Assembly (NCBI GenBank): GCA_000697055.1 | Contig: JNDT01001536.1 | Span: 62,001 to 126,000, forward strand | DNA: 64,000 nt | DNA from: Saksenaea vasiformis B4078 | Lineage: Eukaryota; Mucoromycota; Mucoromycetes; Mucorales; Saksenaeaceae | Reading direction: 5' to 3' | Position numbers and translations under genes: made by a program | Part shown: positions 22,865-33,418 of the stretch, piece after piece | How positions within the stretch are numbered: the first letter of the stretch is position 1 | Layout: each line of letters starts with the position of its first letter | Notes under the pieces: model-generated | What the model saw: only the letters and a program-made list of their open reading frames with translations | Told to the model about the DNA's origin: nothing | Database searches by the model: none

Positions 22865-24499
22865 TAGCGTCGGTTCCAAGTCATCTTTATTAGACTGCCT
22901 TCCTGGACTGTTCAAGTTCTTGGGGCATTATTGCAGCTGCATCGTTTAGAATGAAATATATTTTTCACCCTCCTCTTCTTCGTCTTGACAATGTCGCTCC
23001 AACGGTGTTGCTAATTCGGTTTAGCCAACTTCAGCTTTTAGTCAGAAGATCAGTTCCTATATTTACCTTACGATCGCATGCTAAACGCATGACTTCAAAC
23101 CGGTGCGATAGCGTTTCCTTTTTTTTCCACCAGGATATACAGCAATCCTTAGTAGCGTCACGCCGTCTAACTGTTGTCCTGTAAGGGCTAGGCGAATTTC
23201 ACCCTTGATATTTATTGATGTGCCATCCTTGTTAATGATGGAGAAATCGGCACCGCTATCAACAAATGGGGGGCGAGATAATTCTTCATTGTAGGATGTC
23301 TAATTGTCGCCAGGACGTACAGGATTATCGAACTTGCATTCTAATAATAAAATTCTTCATCTTCCGAGGTAGTCTCATCCACTGGGCATTGATGGCCGGG
23401 GAGGTAGATCTGGCCGCAACCATACCGACAGGGTTTCCCTTGACTAGATGACCTACTTTGGCGGCGGCGTTTATTCTTGGACCCATTTCTTGCCGGTTGT
23501 TCCAGATAGCCGCTAGGACGTTTCGATCCAACAGAGTCTTCCGTATCTTCCATCCACGTAAGCGTTTTGAGTAAGCTGCACACATCCCAAAGGTCAAGGT
23601 TCATTTCAAGCCCACCTCTGCTAACGACTAACAGCTGAGCCCTGTCTTTGTAACGAGGTTGCAAGGAATGCAGGAATATTGCAATTGTGAGCAAGCTATC
23701 AGGCATCTCTGCGTCAAGACACGATCGGTAAAATCTGTCGACGTAGGCATCAATAGCTTCATGGGGCGATTGCCGTAGACTAACTACCTTCTGCCACGCA
23801 CAGAATTTCCGGATGGGAGGATCATATTCTTCAATCAGCATTTGGCTGATCGTTGGCCAATCGACGACATTATTCTCTTGCCGAAGTTTGGAAATCTGAG
23901 TTTCCAGTTTTTCGCGTTGCCGATAATTCAAACAAGCGGGAAGCAAACGCTCAAACCCCTCGTTGGGGTCCAAACCGTAACACGTAAGCTCGCATTCAAA
24001 GACACGAATAAACTCAGCCGCCGAAGAGTGCACGTCCCGAGAATTATCCCATCTATGTCTTCCAATGATTTGAAGAGCTGGAAGGTTCTCCGGCACTATC
24101 ACCTCGTCCGCCCAAAGAACTGATCTATGCACTTTTGGTGGCTTGTCGTCCTTCTGTTGGACACCATCAAAAAACAATGGATTCCGCGGGTACAATAACT
24201 TGCGCTTGTTTCAATTTCTCCATGAGTTGCGTGGTATCGGCACCCGAAGTCAGAGCCTCAAGGAAAGCGGTATTGGCATCATTTGCCCTTTTCGCTATAA
24301 TTGAGAAAGTATTCATGGTCTGCCTCTCCTGATTCTGGTGATCCGACGAAGTGGTGCTCCGGACGACGCTGGTAGATTGCTGGGAAATCTGGTTCGCGTC
24401 CTTGTCTACGACGACCAATCTACCAAGGTATAGCTCTACCTGGGGCCGATCATGACTACTGTTGTTGTTGGCGATGGCAGACATATGGAATAGATTCAA
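22865..24499 (-). mobile_element. Ty3-type LTR retrotransposon relic (gag + protease)
   Basis: The minus strand carries a Gag reading frame (24484 to 23341) followed by a retroviral-type aspartic protease. Its active-site triplet region reads FVDSGADFSIIN at about 23264-23229. Behind it lies sequence with a recognisable second, decayed copy at 29930-30200. No reverse transcriptase, integrase or LTR pair could be recognised, so the element is truncated. The Gag-protease order and DSGA site are typical of Ty3-type (Metaviridae) elements. Confidence 0.78.
23341..24484 (-). pseudogene. Ty3-type Gag with a frameshift at a T6 run
   Basis: Gag packages the element RNA into virus-like particles. The N-terminal part (ATG at 24484, helical and glutamine-rich) ends at a stop immediately after a run of six T bases near 24173-24178 (minus sense). 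The neighbouring frame then continues for about 280 residues. That part has a capsid-like helical domain (DAYVDRFYRSCLDAEMPDSLLTIAIFL) and a basic region. A knuckle-like CRYGCGQIYLPGHQC motif lies near the C-terminus. Losing one T would fuse the two frames. It could be a mutation or a frameshift site; with the rest of the element decayed, mutation is likelier. Confidence 0.75.
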
Positions 24500-24773
24500 G
24501 TAAAGGTAAAGTATGGCGTTATTGCCATACGTAAGAAAAAGAGCGGAAATATATGAGGCCGCAGCGTATCGGTTTGTAGGATATCTCAGGTAAAAAATAA
24601 AAATTCACCGATTGTAACTGCGATTGTCTCGAGTGAAATGATATCTGGATGTTACAGGTCGTCCAAAACTACAACAAAAAGAAAAGTTGACTTCGTGGAA
24701 GATTGTGCGACTACAAGGAAACTGCGTGATTATTATATTAGAGTACCACTTTGAAGCAGCCTAGACATCACCT

Positions 24774-24842
24774 TGTGCGTGCGTGCGTGCGTGCGCGCGA
24801 GCGCGTGTGTGTGTGTGTGTGTGTGTGCGTGTGTGTGTGTGA

Positions 24843-24885
<43 letters not shown>

Positions 24886-24892
24886 AGAAGAG
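24774..24892. repeat. Compound microsatellite (GT/GC)n-(GA)n
   Basis: A run of GTGC units, then about 20 GT units with interruptions, then about 20 GA units and GAAGAAGAAG. Open frames spanning it on both strands are artefacts of the repeat. Confidence 0.97.
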
Positions 24893-25820
24893 AAAAGGCA
24901 GACCGGAAAAAATACTTTGAGGCTGATAGTTTATTGCCCTCATAATTAATTTATCTATATGATTCTCTATGCATGCTGTGTTGCCTATGTTATCTCTCAT
25001 AAGTACTGTGCTCACCTATGAATATAATTTAAGAAAGCAAGAATAAGTTACATGGACAGAATCATAATCTCTTGTTACATTATGCACGTAGCTACGATAG
25101 CCTGATAGTCTTTGTACTGTTGTTAGGAGAGATATATATAGTACGTACATAAAATCCAATGATCCATGAACCCTTATCTAGTTGATGTATTGAATACCCA
25201 CTCATCAAGATGTATAGCAACTTATCAGCTATGCGGTAGCTACATTCCGGATGAATCCGGCGGTCAACGTAGCTCAACTTTACGGCTCTCGATATGCGTT
25301 CTACGGTGTTGTTCTTAGCACTGATCGCTCACAAGTTTAAAGTTTCTAATTTATGTACAGGGCCTATCAGTTGCACACAGTTGTTTTACACATAGAGATT
25401 GGCACGAACAAATACCAACAAACATCGATAAACGGTCCCACCGCTACCGCTTTAAATTCACATTCATCAAACTCATTAGCAATTGGAGACACCCTCCCCG
25501 TTCCAACCAACAAGAGAGCTAAATTATTTTACCGCAGTCAGGTATTGACGATTTACAGAGTAGAATCCGTAAGCATGAAGCAGCCTTTCACCGTTTCACA
25601 AGCAGAGAGTTGTCTCAAGGAAGCTAGATCAGACAGTGTAAGATAAACTAGTGAGCTATCAAACTTTTCTTTCAAAGGTCATAAGTAGATGATGGACCTG
25701 TCGCCAATTTACAGTTTTTCCTATGATTTTGCATTTATTTGAAATCTCTCGGCGTTACTTCCAGATGAAGTCTGCGTTTTTAAAAAGGCATTTTTACATT
25801 CATGCAACGAACAGTACTAA
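24893..25820. other. Gene-poor stretch with one unidentified 97-codon frame
   Basis: A plus-strand open frame at 25353-25646 has ordinary composition (for example SLAIGDTLPVPTNKRAKLFY) but no recognised domain and no flanking exon. It may be a relic. The rest shows nothing. Confidence 0.35.
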
Positions 25821-26030
25821 CGATCGCTATTCGATTCTTCTGTAGCGAAACTTGACTCTTCAGAGATGCAAAATTTACTTAGAGTAGCGTAAAAAATGGT
25901 TTAATGAATAGCATATATATTGATGATCGCGCATCCGATTTTTCTCTAGTAAAGATTTGACATTTGAAGGAAGTAAAATTTATTAAGAGCGGCGTGAAAA
26001 AGCGTTCAGTGAATATAAAGTTGATAATTG
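25821..26030. repeat. Degenerate tandem duplication, period about 103 bp
   Basis: Two adjacent related units begin with GATCGC at 25822 and 25925. Both show ATTCGATT/ATCCGATT, then AGTAAAATTTA-like and AGCGGCGTGAAAAA-like blocks in the same order. They are strongly diverged. Confidence 0.6.
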
Positions 26031-26394
26031 AGTCTGAAGCAACAGTATCACTATACCTGTCTGATTTGCATTTACTGGTTTGCTTTCTGGGAATTAGTTA
26101 GTGCGTCAGCGCATATCGACCTTGTCTAGGAGGCATGGCATATTTCACAGAAGTTCACAATGCAATTGGTACAGAGAAGCTTTTGAACCGAATCTTAATC
26201 ATCACAATTGTGTTGGCCCACGAGCTATGCGGAGGAGCCTTAAGGCCATGACAGAGGATCCTTATATTTTAGATCAAAAATGATTTTATTTAGTCGCTGA
26301 TTATTTGAGGTTTTTCATCTGTAGATGAAGCGCTAATAGTATGAAAACTAGACTTAGCACGACGCGTCGTCTATAATAATCACAGTATGTGAAG
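26031..26394. other. Short unassigned stretch
   Basis: A 60-codon plus-strand frame (26101-26283) has no recognised domain. The last about 50 bases before 26395 resemble the 3' flank of the decayed CWH43 copy A (GCGTCGTCTA then TTACTAATGA). Confidence 0.35.
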
Positions 26395-26609
26395 TACAGC
26401 AGTAATGATTACTAATGAACAAAATAACGCGGCTCATGGCGAACGCTACAGTAATGGCCGCGCGCACCAGGAGTATCGAATGTCGCCGGGTAGCCCACCG
26501 TAGGAGTGACTTCTGGTTCAGCTACCCGGCCGTCCAACGCCTTCCAGTAATTGGACATAATTCTCTACGACCAGGAATTTGGCTGTTTGGATTTCCGTAT
26601 CTGTGATGC
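26395..26609 (-). pseudogene. Fragment of the CWH43-C 3' end (copy C)
   Basis: About 215 bp aligns with 30770-30985 of the intact gene, covering the last about 60 codons. Shared blocks are TTACTAATGAACAAAATAACG, TAGGAGTGACTTCTG and TCCGTATCTGTGATG. Homology stops abruptly at about 26609, where transposase sequence begins in the same orientation. Confidence 0.85.
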
Positions 26610-26800
26610 CGAAAATCGTTAATCTCCGGACGTACAGCCACGTCAATTCGTATAGGAATCGAAAATGGCAATTTCGATTTGCCTTTGCGACTGACGCTGC
26701 GGGAACCGGAGACGTTTTTATAGAACAGACCAGTTTCATCCAAGTTATACACACGGGAAGGACCATATCCAGTGATACTTGGGTGGTTCGGCTGTCACTG
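26610..26800 (-). mobile_element. pogo/Tigger-like DDE transposase fragment
   Basis: The minus frame reads VYNLDETGLFYKN then a lysine-rich turn. This matches the second catalytic-aspartate block (N-x-DET-G-L-F-x-K) of pogo/Tigger/CENP-B-type DDE transposases. Only about 40-60 codons are recognisable. Upstream sequence has stops and the frame runs straight into the CWH43 fragment. Confidence 0.7.
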
Positions 26801-27433
26801 TGTCGTCAGGTAGACAGATCCAGCCTAACAATGTGTATTGTGACAACGGAAGTCTTGACATTTTTCGAAACTTGTTAATCAGCCGTCATCTGGCGACCCG
26901 GAAGAATCATGTGTGCCACCGCTTGATCCGTCCGTCCAGGCAAAGCTTTCTGCAATAGCGAGTCCCTTCTGCGGCCGTCGCGACACCTCAGCATGGTGAC
27001 AGATCGTCAATCATTCGGCATTATAAAATAGGAACTTGACTGGAATTTCTTCATATTACCTGTGCTGGTAGATATCATTTGATGCGGAAAACACGATATT
27101 CGCCCTCGTATTTATATTCCTAGCTGTCAATGAATTAACACGACCGTTTTCTCCGATCAGGCCAAGCATTACCACTGTACTCCCATTGTCTCACTAGCAT
27201 ACGGCTCCGTGATGAAGAGGATCCTATCATTGGGCTTTTCTTTTCTCTTAAAGCAAATAAAATATCTCTGAAGCAGACGCTAATTCCCTAATAAAAGGAA
27301 AAAAAAAAGAGTTATTGCGACTGACACATAGTTTGATCTCACCTGCTCCTCGGTTACCAGCGTCTTACATTCGACTTACTTTGCGTCTCTGCTGTTTTCA
27401 TTGGGAAAAAATACAGGAAATTAAACCAAAGAA
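26801..27433. other. Unassigned stretch
   Basis: No gene recognised. It may contain further decayed transposase sequence on minus, but no catalytic motif is readable. Confidence 0.35.
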
Positions 27434-27646
27434 AAGGGATTCACTATAGAAGAGCGTGACACAACACTACTAAATGCTTGGCGAAAGTGAATCGGCCGCG
27501 CTCCGGAAAAAAAAGTCTTGGAAGATCTTGGAAGGGTCTCAGAATACCCTGATGATGACAATATCTTGAAGAAATTTGTCACCTTTCGAAAGTGTTTTCC
27601 GGATCATCTTTTGCAAACAATTTTAAGGTGCACACGGTACTTTTAA
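27434..27646 (+). pseudogene. Relic of an unidentified helix-turn-helix-like protein
   Basis: A single frame of 70 codons, interrupted by one TGA, reads GFTIEERDTTLLNAWRK, stop, then IGRAPEKKVLEDLGRVS and ILKKFVTFRKCFP. The spacing of Trp, Leu and basic residues suggests three helices such as a SANT or HTH domain. I cannot assign a family. The single stop and lack of a clear start suggest decay. Confidence 0.45.
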
Positions 27647-27681
27647 ATACATTTTAGATATATTGGAAGTCCCCATTGTAG

Positions 27682-28116
27682 AAAACAGATCTCCGAAGAT
27701 CGAATGCATATCTCCGCGCACCTGGAGACAAAGAACAAAATACTGGGTTCTACGAAACGGCACCGGAGAGGTGTCAGTTTGTTAAGCGACTTCCTCAATT
27801 TTGTTCTCTCTCGGAATTATGCCACGGTTTAGATCAACAATCTTCTGCCATTTCGGAGAATGAAAAGCATCGAGGCGAACACACGGAGGCACCATTAGTC
27901 TGTCAATCTCCGGCAATTACTTTGAGGTACTCTACATTATCACGTCACGAGATGTACCTCTCCCCGTGGAACGCTTCCCTAGCGTTGTTGGATCGCCGCT
28001 ATGTTATTTGGCCCCGGCTATCGAAATTACAATGGAAGAAGGTGGGGAAACCGAGCTTTGGCATCTCTGTAACACCACACGATCGGACAGAAGCGGACGT
28101 TCAACCACTTGTCTAG
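27682..28116 (+). other. ATG-less 144-codon open frame, unidentified
   Basis: Open from after a TAG at 27679 to the TAG at 28114. The only ATG (27922) is deep inside. Composition is protein-like (QFVKRLPQFCSLSELCHGLD, SPWNASLALLDRRYVIWP). It might be an exon or relic of the same gene as 27434-27646. No domain recognised. Confidence 0.35.
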
Positions 28117-29929
28117 TCTAACTCCTGACCGTAGGTCCGAGCAATGATCAGACGTTACCTATGGAAGCGTATACACCAACTTAAACCTGTACCGTCTTTT
28201 CTATCATCTATATGTGCTCTTCCTATATAGCCCTCGCCTTCCCGTGGTCTTTTTCTTTTTCGCTTTGTTATTCTTCAAGTTTCTTCTATTCTTCAGCAAA
28301 AGCGCTGTCAAAGTAACCAGAGACAAATAAAGCCTGGGTCCGAGTAAAGTAAATGGTGGGAGCTTGTGAAACTGTTATGGAAACCTTGGGAGTAAGAGCT
28401 AGATCACGGTTTTTTCCCCGTCATCCATCGGTGTCGTCTTAAGATATACGTCCAGTGTATGCTTTCGTTGACAAGAAAGTCCAGACAGGGTAGTGTGTAA
28501 AGAGAGATATTCAAAAACACCCTATGGGGATCTGATCAGAGAGAACGGAAGCTGTAAAAACTTTCCGGTCTTGTCGGAAGCATATAGATTTGTGAGGGCG
28601 CACAAATTCTGAATGCAGGCTTGGCAATAAGTTCAAATGACACGATGAAGACGGATGGTCAGAAAATTTTGTAAATATATAATCGTTTTCCGATTCGGAA
28701 GACGATGGATAAATGTGATGTACGAGCAACTGCCAGTGTTTTAAAGAGATGCAGTTGATTGGAATGATTGCTACCATAGAATTTAAACACGTTTCCAAAG
28801 AGGATACAATCGTTTTGTTTAGAAAAGGTCTTTTGAAAGAGATGATGTGTGATATGCGAACACGTAGCATTTACTCAGATTTTGGAGATTGTTCAAACAG
28901 TTCAATATACACCACCGTGCAACGCAATCGTCGTGATCTACAGCAAACAGGCTTTGCATAAGTGGATGTGCGAATGAGCAGTAAGGCTCCTAACGGGACG
29001 GGACACTTCCTGTCCCGAGAGACGACGGTACAGGTCGGGACGGAACGGGCTTTGGAAAAATATCTGGAGTCTCAATTAGAAGACGACACAGGTTTCATTG
29101 AAAATGATGAAAAATAGGACATACTCCAAGACCATCTTTTACAATGAGCATATGGATAGTGGCCATGGCCAGCTAATAGATATGATAATGACAAGACCAG
29201 CGGAAGATGTAAGTATTGTATAGCGAAGATGATGAAGGTTGCGACAGACTTTGACAAAGACGTGCGCCAAGAAAAGCAATGCGACTTTATAGGACAGTAT
29301 GACGCGACAGTTCCCAGGGTTTGCTGCTTTTTGCCATTTTGAGATAAATAGTCAGCGATCGGTGTCACTTTCGGTGGGATCTGGTGACATTGTGTCACGG
29401 CGTTCCGTCGATTTGCTTAAAAGTGACAAAAATGGTGGACGGTCGGTAACATTTCGCCATAGTGCAAGGAAAAAAAGGGAGGAGGAAGTACAGGCTTCGT
29501 CATATTTAATACAGCATCAAGATCAGATTTCTCCATGCATCACGTCCACATGGCTCTCTTTACTTCAATCTCTTATATCGTCAGCACACCGTCCACAAAA
29601 AAGCCTGATATACTCCGCCGTCTAAATTGGGATATTTGTGATTTGTCGCGTTTAACGAGCGTCAATTTGCATTGGAATCCACCTTGGTTGGGCGCTCTCA
29701 ATCCAGGTGGAAATGTGTCCCAGATTGGATACCTTGTGTTTGCAGAAAGCGTAGTTTTCCATAGCTCCATTTCGGCTTTTCATGCTGCTCTACTGAATCT
29801 TGCGCCAATGCGGAATCGAATTTCGCGCAAGTAGACTTGTACTCCTTCTCAAGCTTCAGCCGAACGCCTAAGGTTAAAACTATCAGAGTTTATTGTAGTT
29901 GGCATGAGCACCATGCAAGACGGGGACTT
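28117..29929. other. Gene-poor stretch with decayed frames
   Basis: Several open frames of 60-120 codons overlap on both strands (28511-28870, 29299-29834), but none has a recognised domain. A perfect 7-bp hairpin (CGGGACA, loop CTTCC, TGTCCCG) lies at 28999-29017. Sequence at 29340-29470 is distantly related to 35070-35165. Confidence 0.4.
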
Positions 29930-30200
29930 GATTAGCGCCTTGTCCTTACGAAGATTTTCGTGAATTGTTTATATCCCTGAGGTGCTCCTGCAGATGCACC
30001 TTTAGAATATGTATGTTTTTGCCTGACCTATCTGCATCTTGACAATGTGCACCCTACCAGCCTGCTAAATCGGTCTAGTGAAGTGCAACGTTTGTCACAA
30101 GATCGATAACTGCATGCTAAGTGCATTGTTTCAAACCTATGTGATGGTATTCTTTTCTGCCACAGAATATACCGTGCCCTGTAAGGACGAAATGAATAAT
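29930..30200 (-). mobile_element. Second, decayed copy of the Ty3 protease-flank region
   Basis: Aligns with 22865-23190 in the same orientation. Shared blocks are GCAGATGCACCTTTAGAAT, ATCTTGACAATGT, TAAATCGGT, CGCATGCTAA-like, TTTCAAACC and CCTGTAAGG, in the same order. Many substitutions and indels; no open frame survives. Confidence 0.75.
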
Positions 30201-30369
30201 ATATTTGGTATTGCTTAGTTTGCATGATAGCACTACATTTGCAATTGCAATGTAGACAAAGTATCCTGACCTATGCCATCACATAATGGCAGATACGGGT
30301 TACATCCGATCTCAAGAAACCTAGTCTGTTCCCACTGTCTAGTTAGCGCTAGGTCTTTATGGCGACGTT

Positions 30370-30600
30370 TGTTCAAGATCTTTGAGAAGCGTCTCAACTT
30401 GGACCTTCTTGTTCTTTACGAAAAGAGTAGTTGTCTTTAACCTTGTAGATGCTCGTTGTGTCTGTGATTCCACCAGGTCACGAATAGCCCCGGAACCTAA
30501 TTTTACTGAGCCTATGTTAATGACCCATCTATCACTTTCATAGTGTCGGACGCTCCTTCGACGGTGTGTCAGTCATTCAGATACCAGGGCCATCTATTTC
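30370..30600 (-). pseudogene. Decayed copy of the Tubby-like gene (exon 1-2 region)
   Basis: On minus, the segment around 30380-30490 aligns with exon 2 of the gene at 20000-21181. GAATCACAGACACAACGAGCATC matches the codons for ETQTKRAS, and GTTAAAGACAACTACTCTT those for RVKTIVL. The surroundings are decayed. Its distance to the CWH43-C stop (about 180-200 bp) resembles the 234 bp between the intact Tubby-like start and decayed CWH43 copy A. Confidence 0.65.
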
Positions 30601-30781
30601 AATCTTTGGAAAAATTAATGTAATAGGCCGCTGACCATGTTCTCATGGATAAGCTATAGGGAAAGGTGGTTAAATGCGACAAGAGCAACAAACAAGAAAA
30701 AAACTAGGCCATGTGATCTGCAATAACTGTAAAACTCCAAGCAACTCACTGTTGCTCCAACATATATTAATGTAATGATTA

Positions 30782-32999
30782 CTAATGAACAAAATAACGA
30801 GGCTCATTGAAAACGTGGTAATAATGACCGCGTACGCCAGGGAAATAAAACATTGACGGATATCTCAATGTAGGAGTGACTTCTGATTCAGCGATTCGGT
30901 CGTACGACGCCTTCCAGTACTTGGAGGGATTCTCTACAACCTGGAATTTACCTGTTTGAATTTCTGTGTCTGTGATGTTGCTGCGGCTCACACGTGCATA
31001 GGCAAGACGACGCATACCGCGATAGCCAATGTACTGACACCAACGGTCATCATCTGTAATATCGATATCGTTCATCTGGCCGTCATGGAAGAGCGTGTGA
31101 TACAATGGATGGAAAGGTTTGGTAACAACGTAGCCCAGGAACACAAATGGATTAGGGCTTTCACGCATGATACGGGCAAGAGTAGTCGTCTGTAAACGCC
31201 GGTCCTCGGGATCTTCTTCTTGACCGTTGTGACTAACAATAAAATCCACAGGCTGACCATGCACATCCAGTGTAGCATGGATCGCGCATGCCAACTCACC
31301 AACAGGTGAGGGCAAAAGGTGATGTGTTGATTTGATAATCGGGAATTTCGACAACATCAAGCAACCCCAGGTATGCTTCATGGTAGACGGTCCCTAATAA
31401 AAATGGGTAAACAGATGCTATCATCTACACCCGCGTCGACAACCAAAATGATCGTTTCAAACTTACATAATCGATGTAATAACCCAGATCTTCTGCGATA
31501 TACTGCGCCCAATCGCGGTTACCCATGATAATTCGCATCGTGTCCGATTCGAGCAAACCTGAAGAACTAATGTGAGCCAACCGATCTATTTCACATGGTA
31601 ATACAATCAACATACCAACTACATCCAATTCTAGATCACGAATGGCGTCGCGCATTGCCATTTCGCTAGCCCACATGCCATTATCTAAAGCAAAATGGAT
31701 AGTCCAAATACCCGCTGTAAAGGCTTTCTCAGCAGGTCGGTAGGGTACCGGTGCAGCAGCATTGATGGTACGGTTGCCAGCCACGAGAACAGAAGCAATC
31801 ACGGCAACAACCACAGAAGCTCTCATCAAGAACCGAGCATTTTTGATGACACGGAACTGTGTCATCTTTCCTTTGACGTCCTGGGTTGCCTGTTTGCGGG
31901 CATTGCGTACACCACAGCCCAGGAGGAGCATCACCGTAGCAAGAACCCAGTTCGTACGTTCACGAGCATACACACCACCAGGAACGAAGGCATAGGCGAC
32001 CACCCAGACATGAGCCAGACACAAGACGTTGTAGATCATAAACGAAGTAAACAAAGTTTTGAAAGGACCGTGTGCCGCAATCGCACCCACCAACGCAGGC
32101 ATAACCGACATGAGGTAGACACCAAGAACAAGTCCACCGTAGTAGGCCATCCAACCCTCGAAAGCGTAAAAGACAGCACAGCCAGCGCATCCCATGGCAA
32201 ACCAAACAGGGCTCAGGGCCACGCGGCGATTGGACGACAGTAACAATCCAGCACCCAGGGCAGCAATTGTAGCCACACCCCATGGCACAGGCTCAGGTCC
32301 ATAATTGGGGTAACCAGCCACACTCCAGCGCATGATGGCGGAAGAGTCGGTATACATCGAGTGGAGTGCAAACAGAACTGCACCAAAACCGCAGGATGCC
32401 TCAAACCAGCAACCACAGGAGGGTGTCTTTGCTGTTGACTGGCTAGGAGACGACGTCTCTTCCGAAGCAGATCCGAGGTCACGCAATAAAAGATCGGCAG
32501 CAGCAATAACGCCCAACACGATGCCTACCGCATTCATGCCACCATTTTTGTCATTCATGATTGGCCAGATAGGATTCTCAGTCCACCAGGCCATCTTGAT
32601 GACATTGTGAATGAGGAGACCAATACCAAAGATAAGTGCTGATCTTTCTAGACTGGCGGTACGTGATCGCATCTCGATCCAGCTGGCGGTCCATGTTGAC
32701 AAGCTGATACCCAGACCAATGGCTGTCAACGACAAACGATGAACTGGTTCAGGGGCCAAATAAGATGCAACGCCAACAAGCGAAATAATATGGAAGAAAC
32801 CGCGGTACTTTGCAATCAAACGACGGAGAGGACCGATACCCAAGATCATCGGCATCAAAGTGATGAACAAAAAGGCCTCAAAACCGGAAATTCCCATATA
32901 CCACAGAGGGAAGTACCTACGATATCGAAATTCATCAATAAACACGCAAAAAATAAGGTGATTTACATACCAAATGAGGAGGGCCAAGGAGGTAAGCAT
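30782..32999 (-). CDS. Cwh43 C-terminal-type protein (PGAP2IP-like membrane region + endonuclease/exonuclease/phosphatase domain)
   Basis: Yeast Cwh43 remodels GPI anchors by replacing diacylglycerol with ceramide. Its C-terminal half has about ten membrane helices and an EEP-fold domain. Four exons on minus (32999-32971, 32916-31616, 31558-31467, 31393-30782) give 677 aa. Successive hydrophobic segments fill about the first 390 residues. The EEP part shows IWTIHFALDNGMWASE, DLELDVVGLLESDTMRI, YGPSTMKHTWGCLMLSKFPI and DFIVSHNGQEEDPEDRRLQ, all typical of the family. The start ATG lies in the first hydrophobic segment, and a splice (ATT TG|G) joins it to WYFPLWYMGISGFEA. The PGAP2-like gene lies about 420 bp upstream on the same strand. 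Two decayed copies of its 3' end lie at 21.4 and 26.4 kb. Confidence 0.92.
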
Positions 33000-33418
33000 C
33001 GACCATAGAACAAAAGCTAATCATCATGCGCAATTAAGTATAGAATGAACCCAGCGTCTGAGTTTATACCTAGATAAGATTCGGCTACGAAGCCTCTCCA
33101 TAGATTCACAGTGGATAGGAAAGAGGGAGAGATTTTATCTTGTGCACTGTTTTGGGAAGGGGAGGTAACGTCAGCAGATTTGTACATCATCGTCATCATA
33201 CATTTGAGATAGATACCTTGCAATAGTGGATGATCTGTTTTGTTTCAATTTCATTTTTGTTTCAGCCAGAGAGATTGCAATAGAAAATAAAGAAAGGCAG
33301 GAAGGGAGAGAGAGAGAGAGAGAGAGAAGAAAAAAGGGAAAAAAAATAAAGTCAATAAATTTGTAGACAGTGAATTGTGTGTATGCCTGTATTTCAATCA
33401 CCCCCTTGTTCTTTAAAA

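Noticed and set aside
24751..25015. Open frames across the GT/GA microsatellite
   Set aside because: Repetitive dipeptide translation only.
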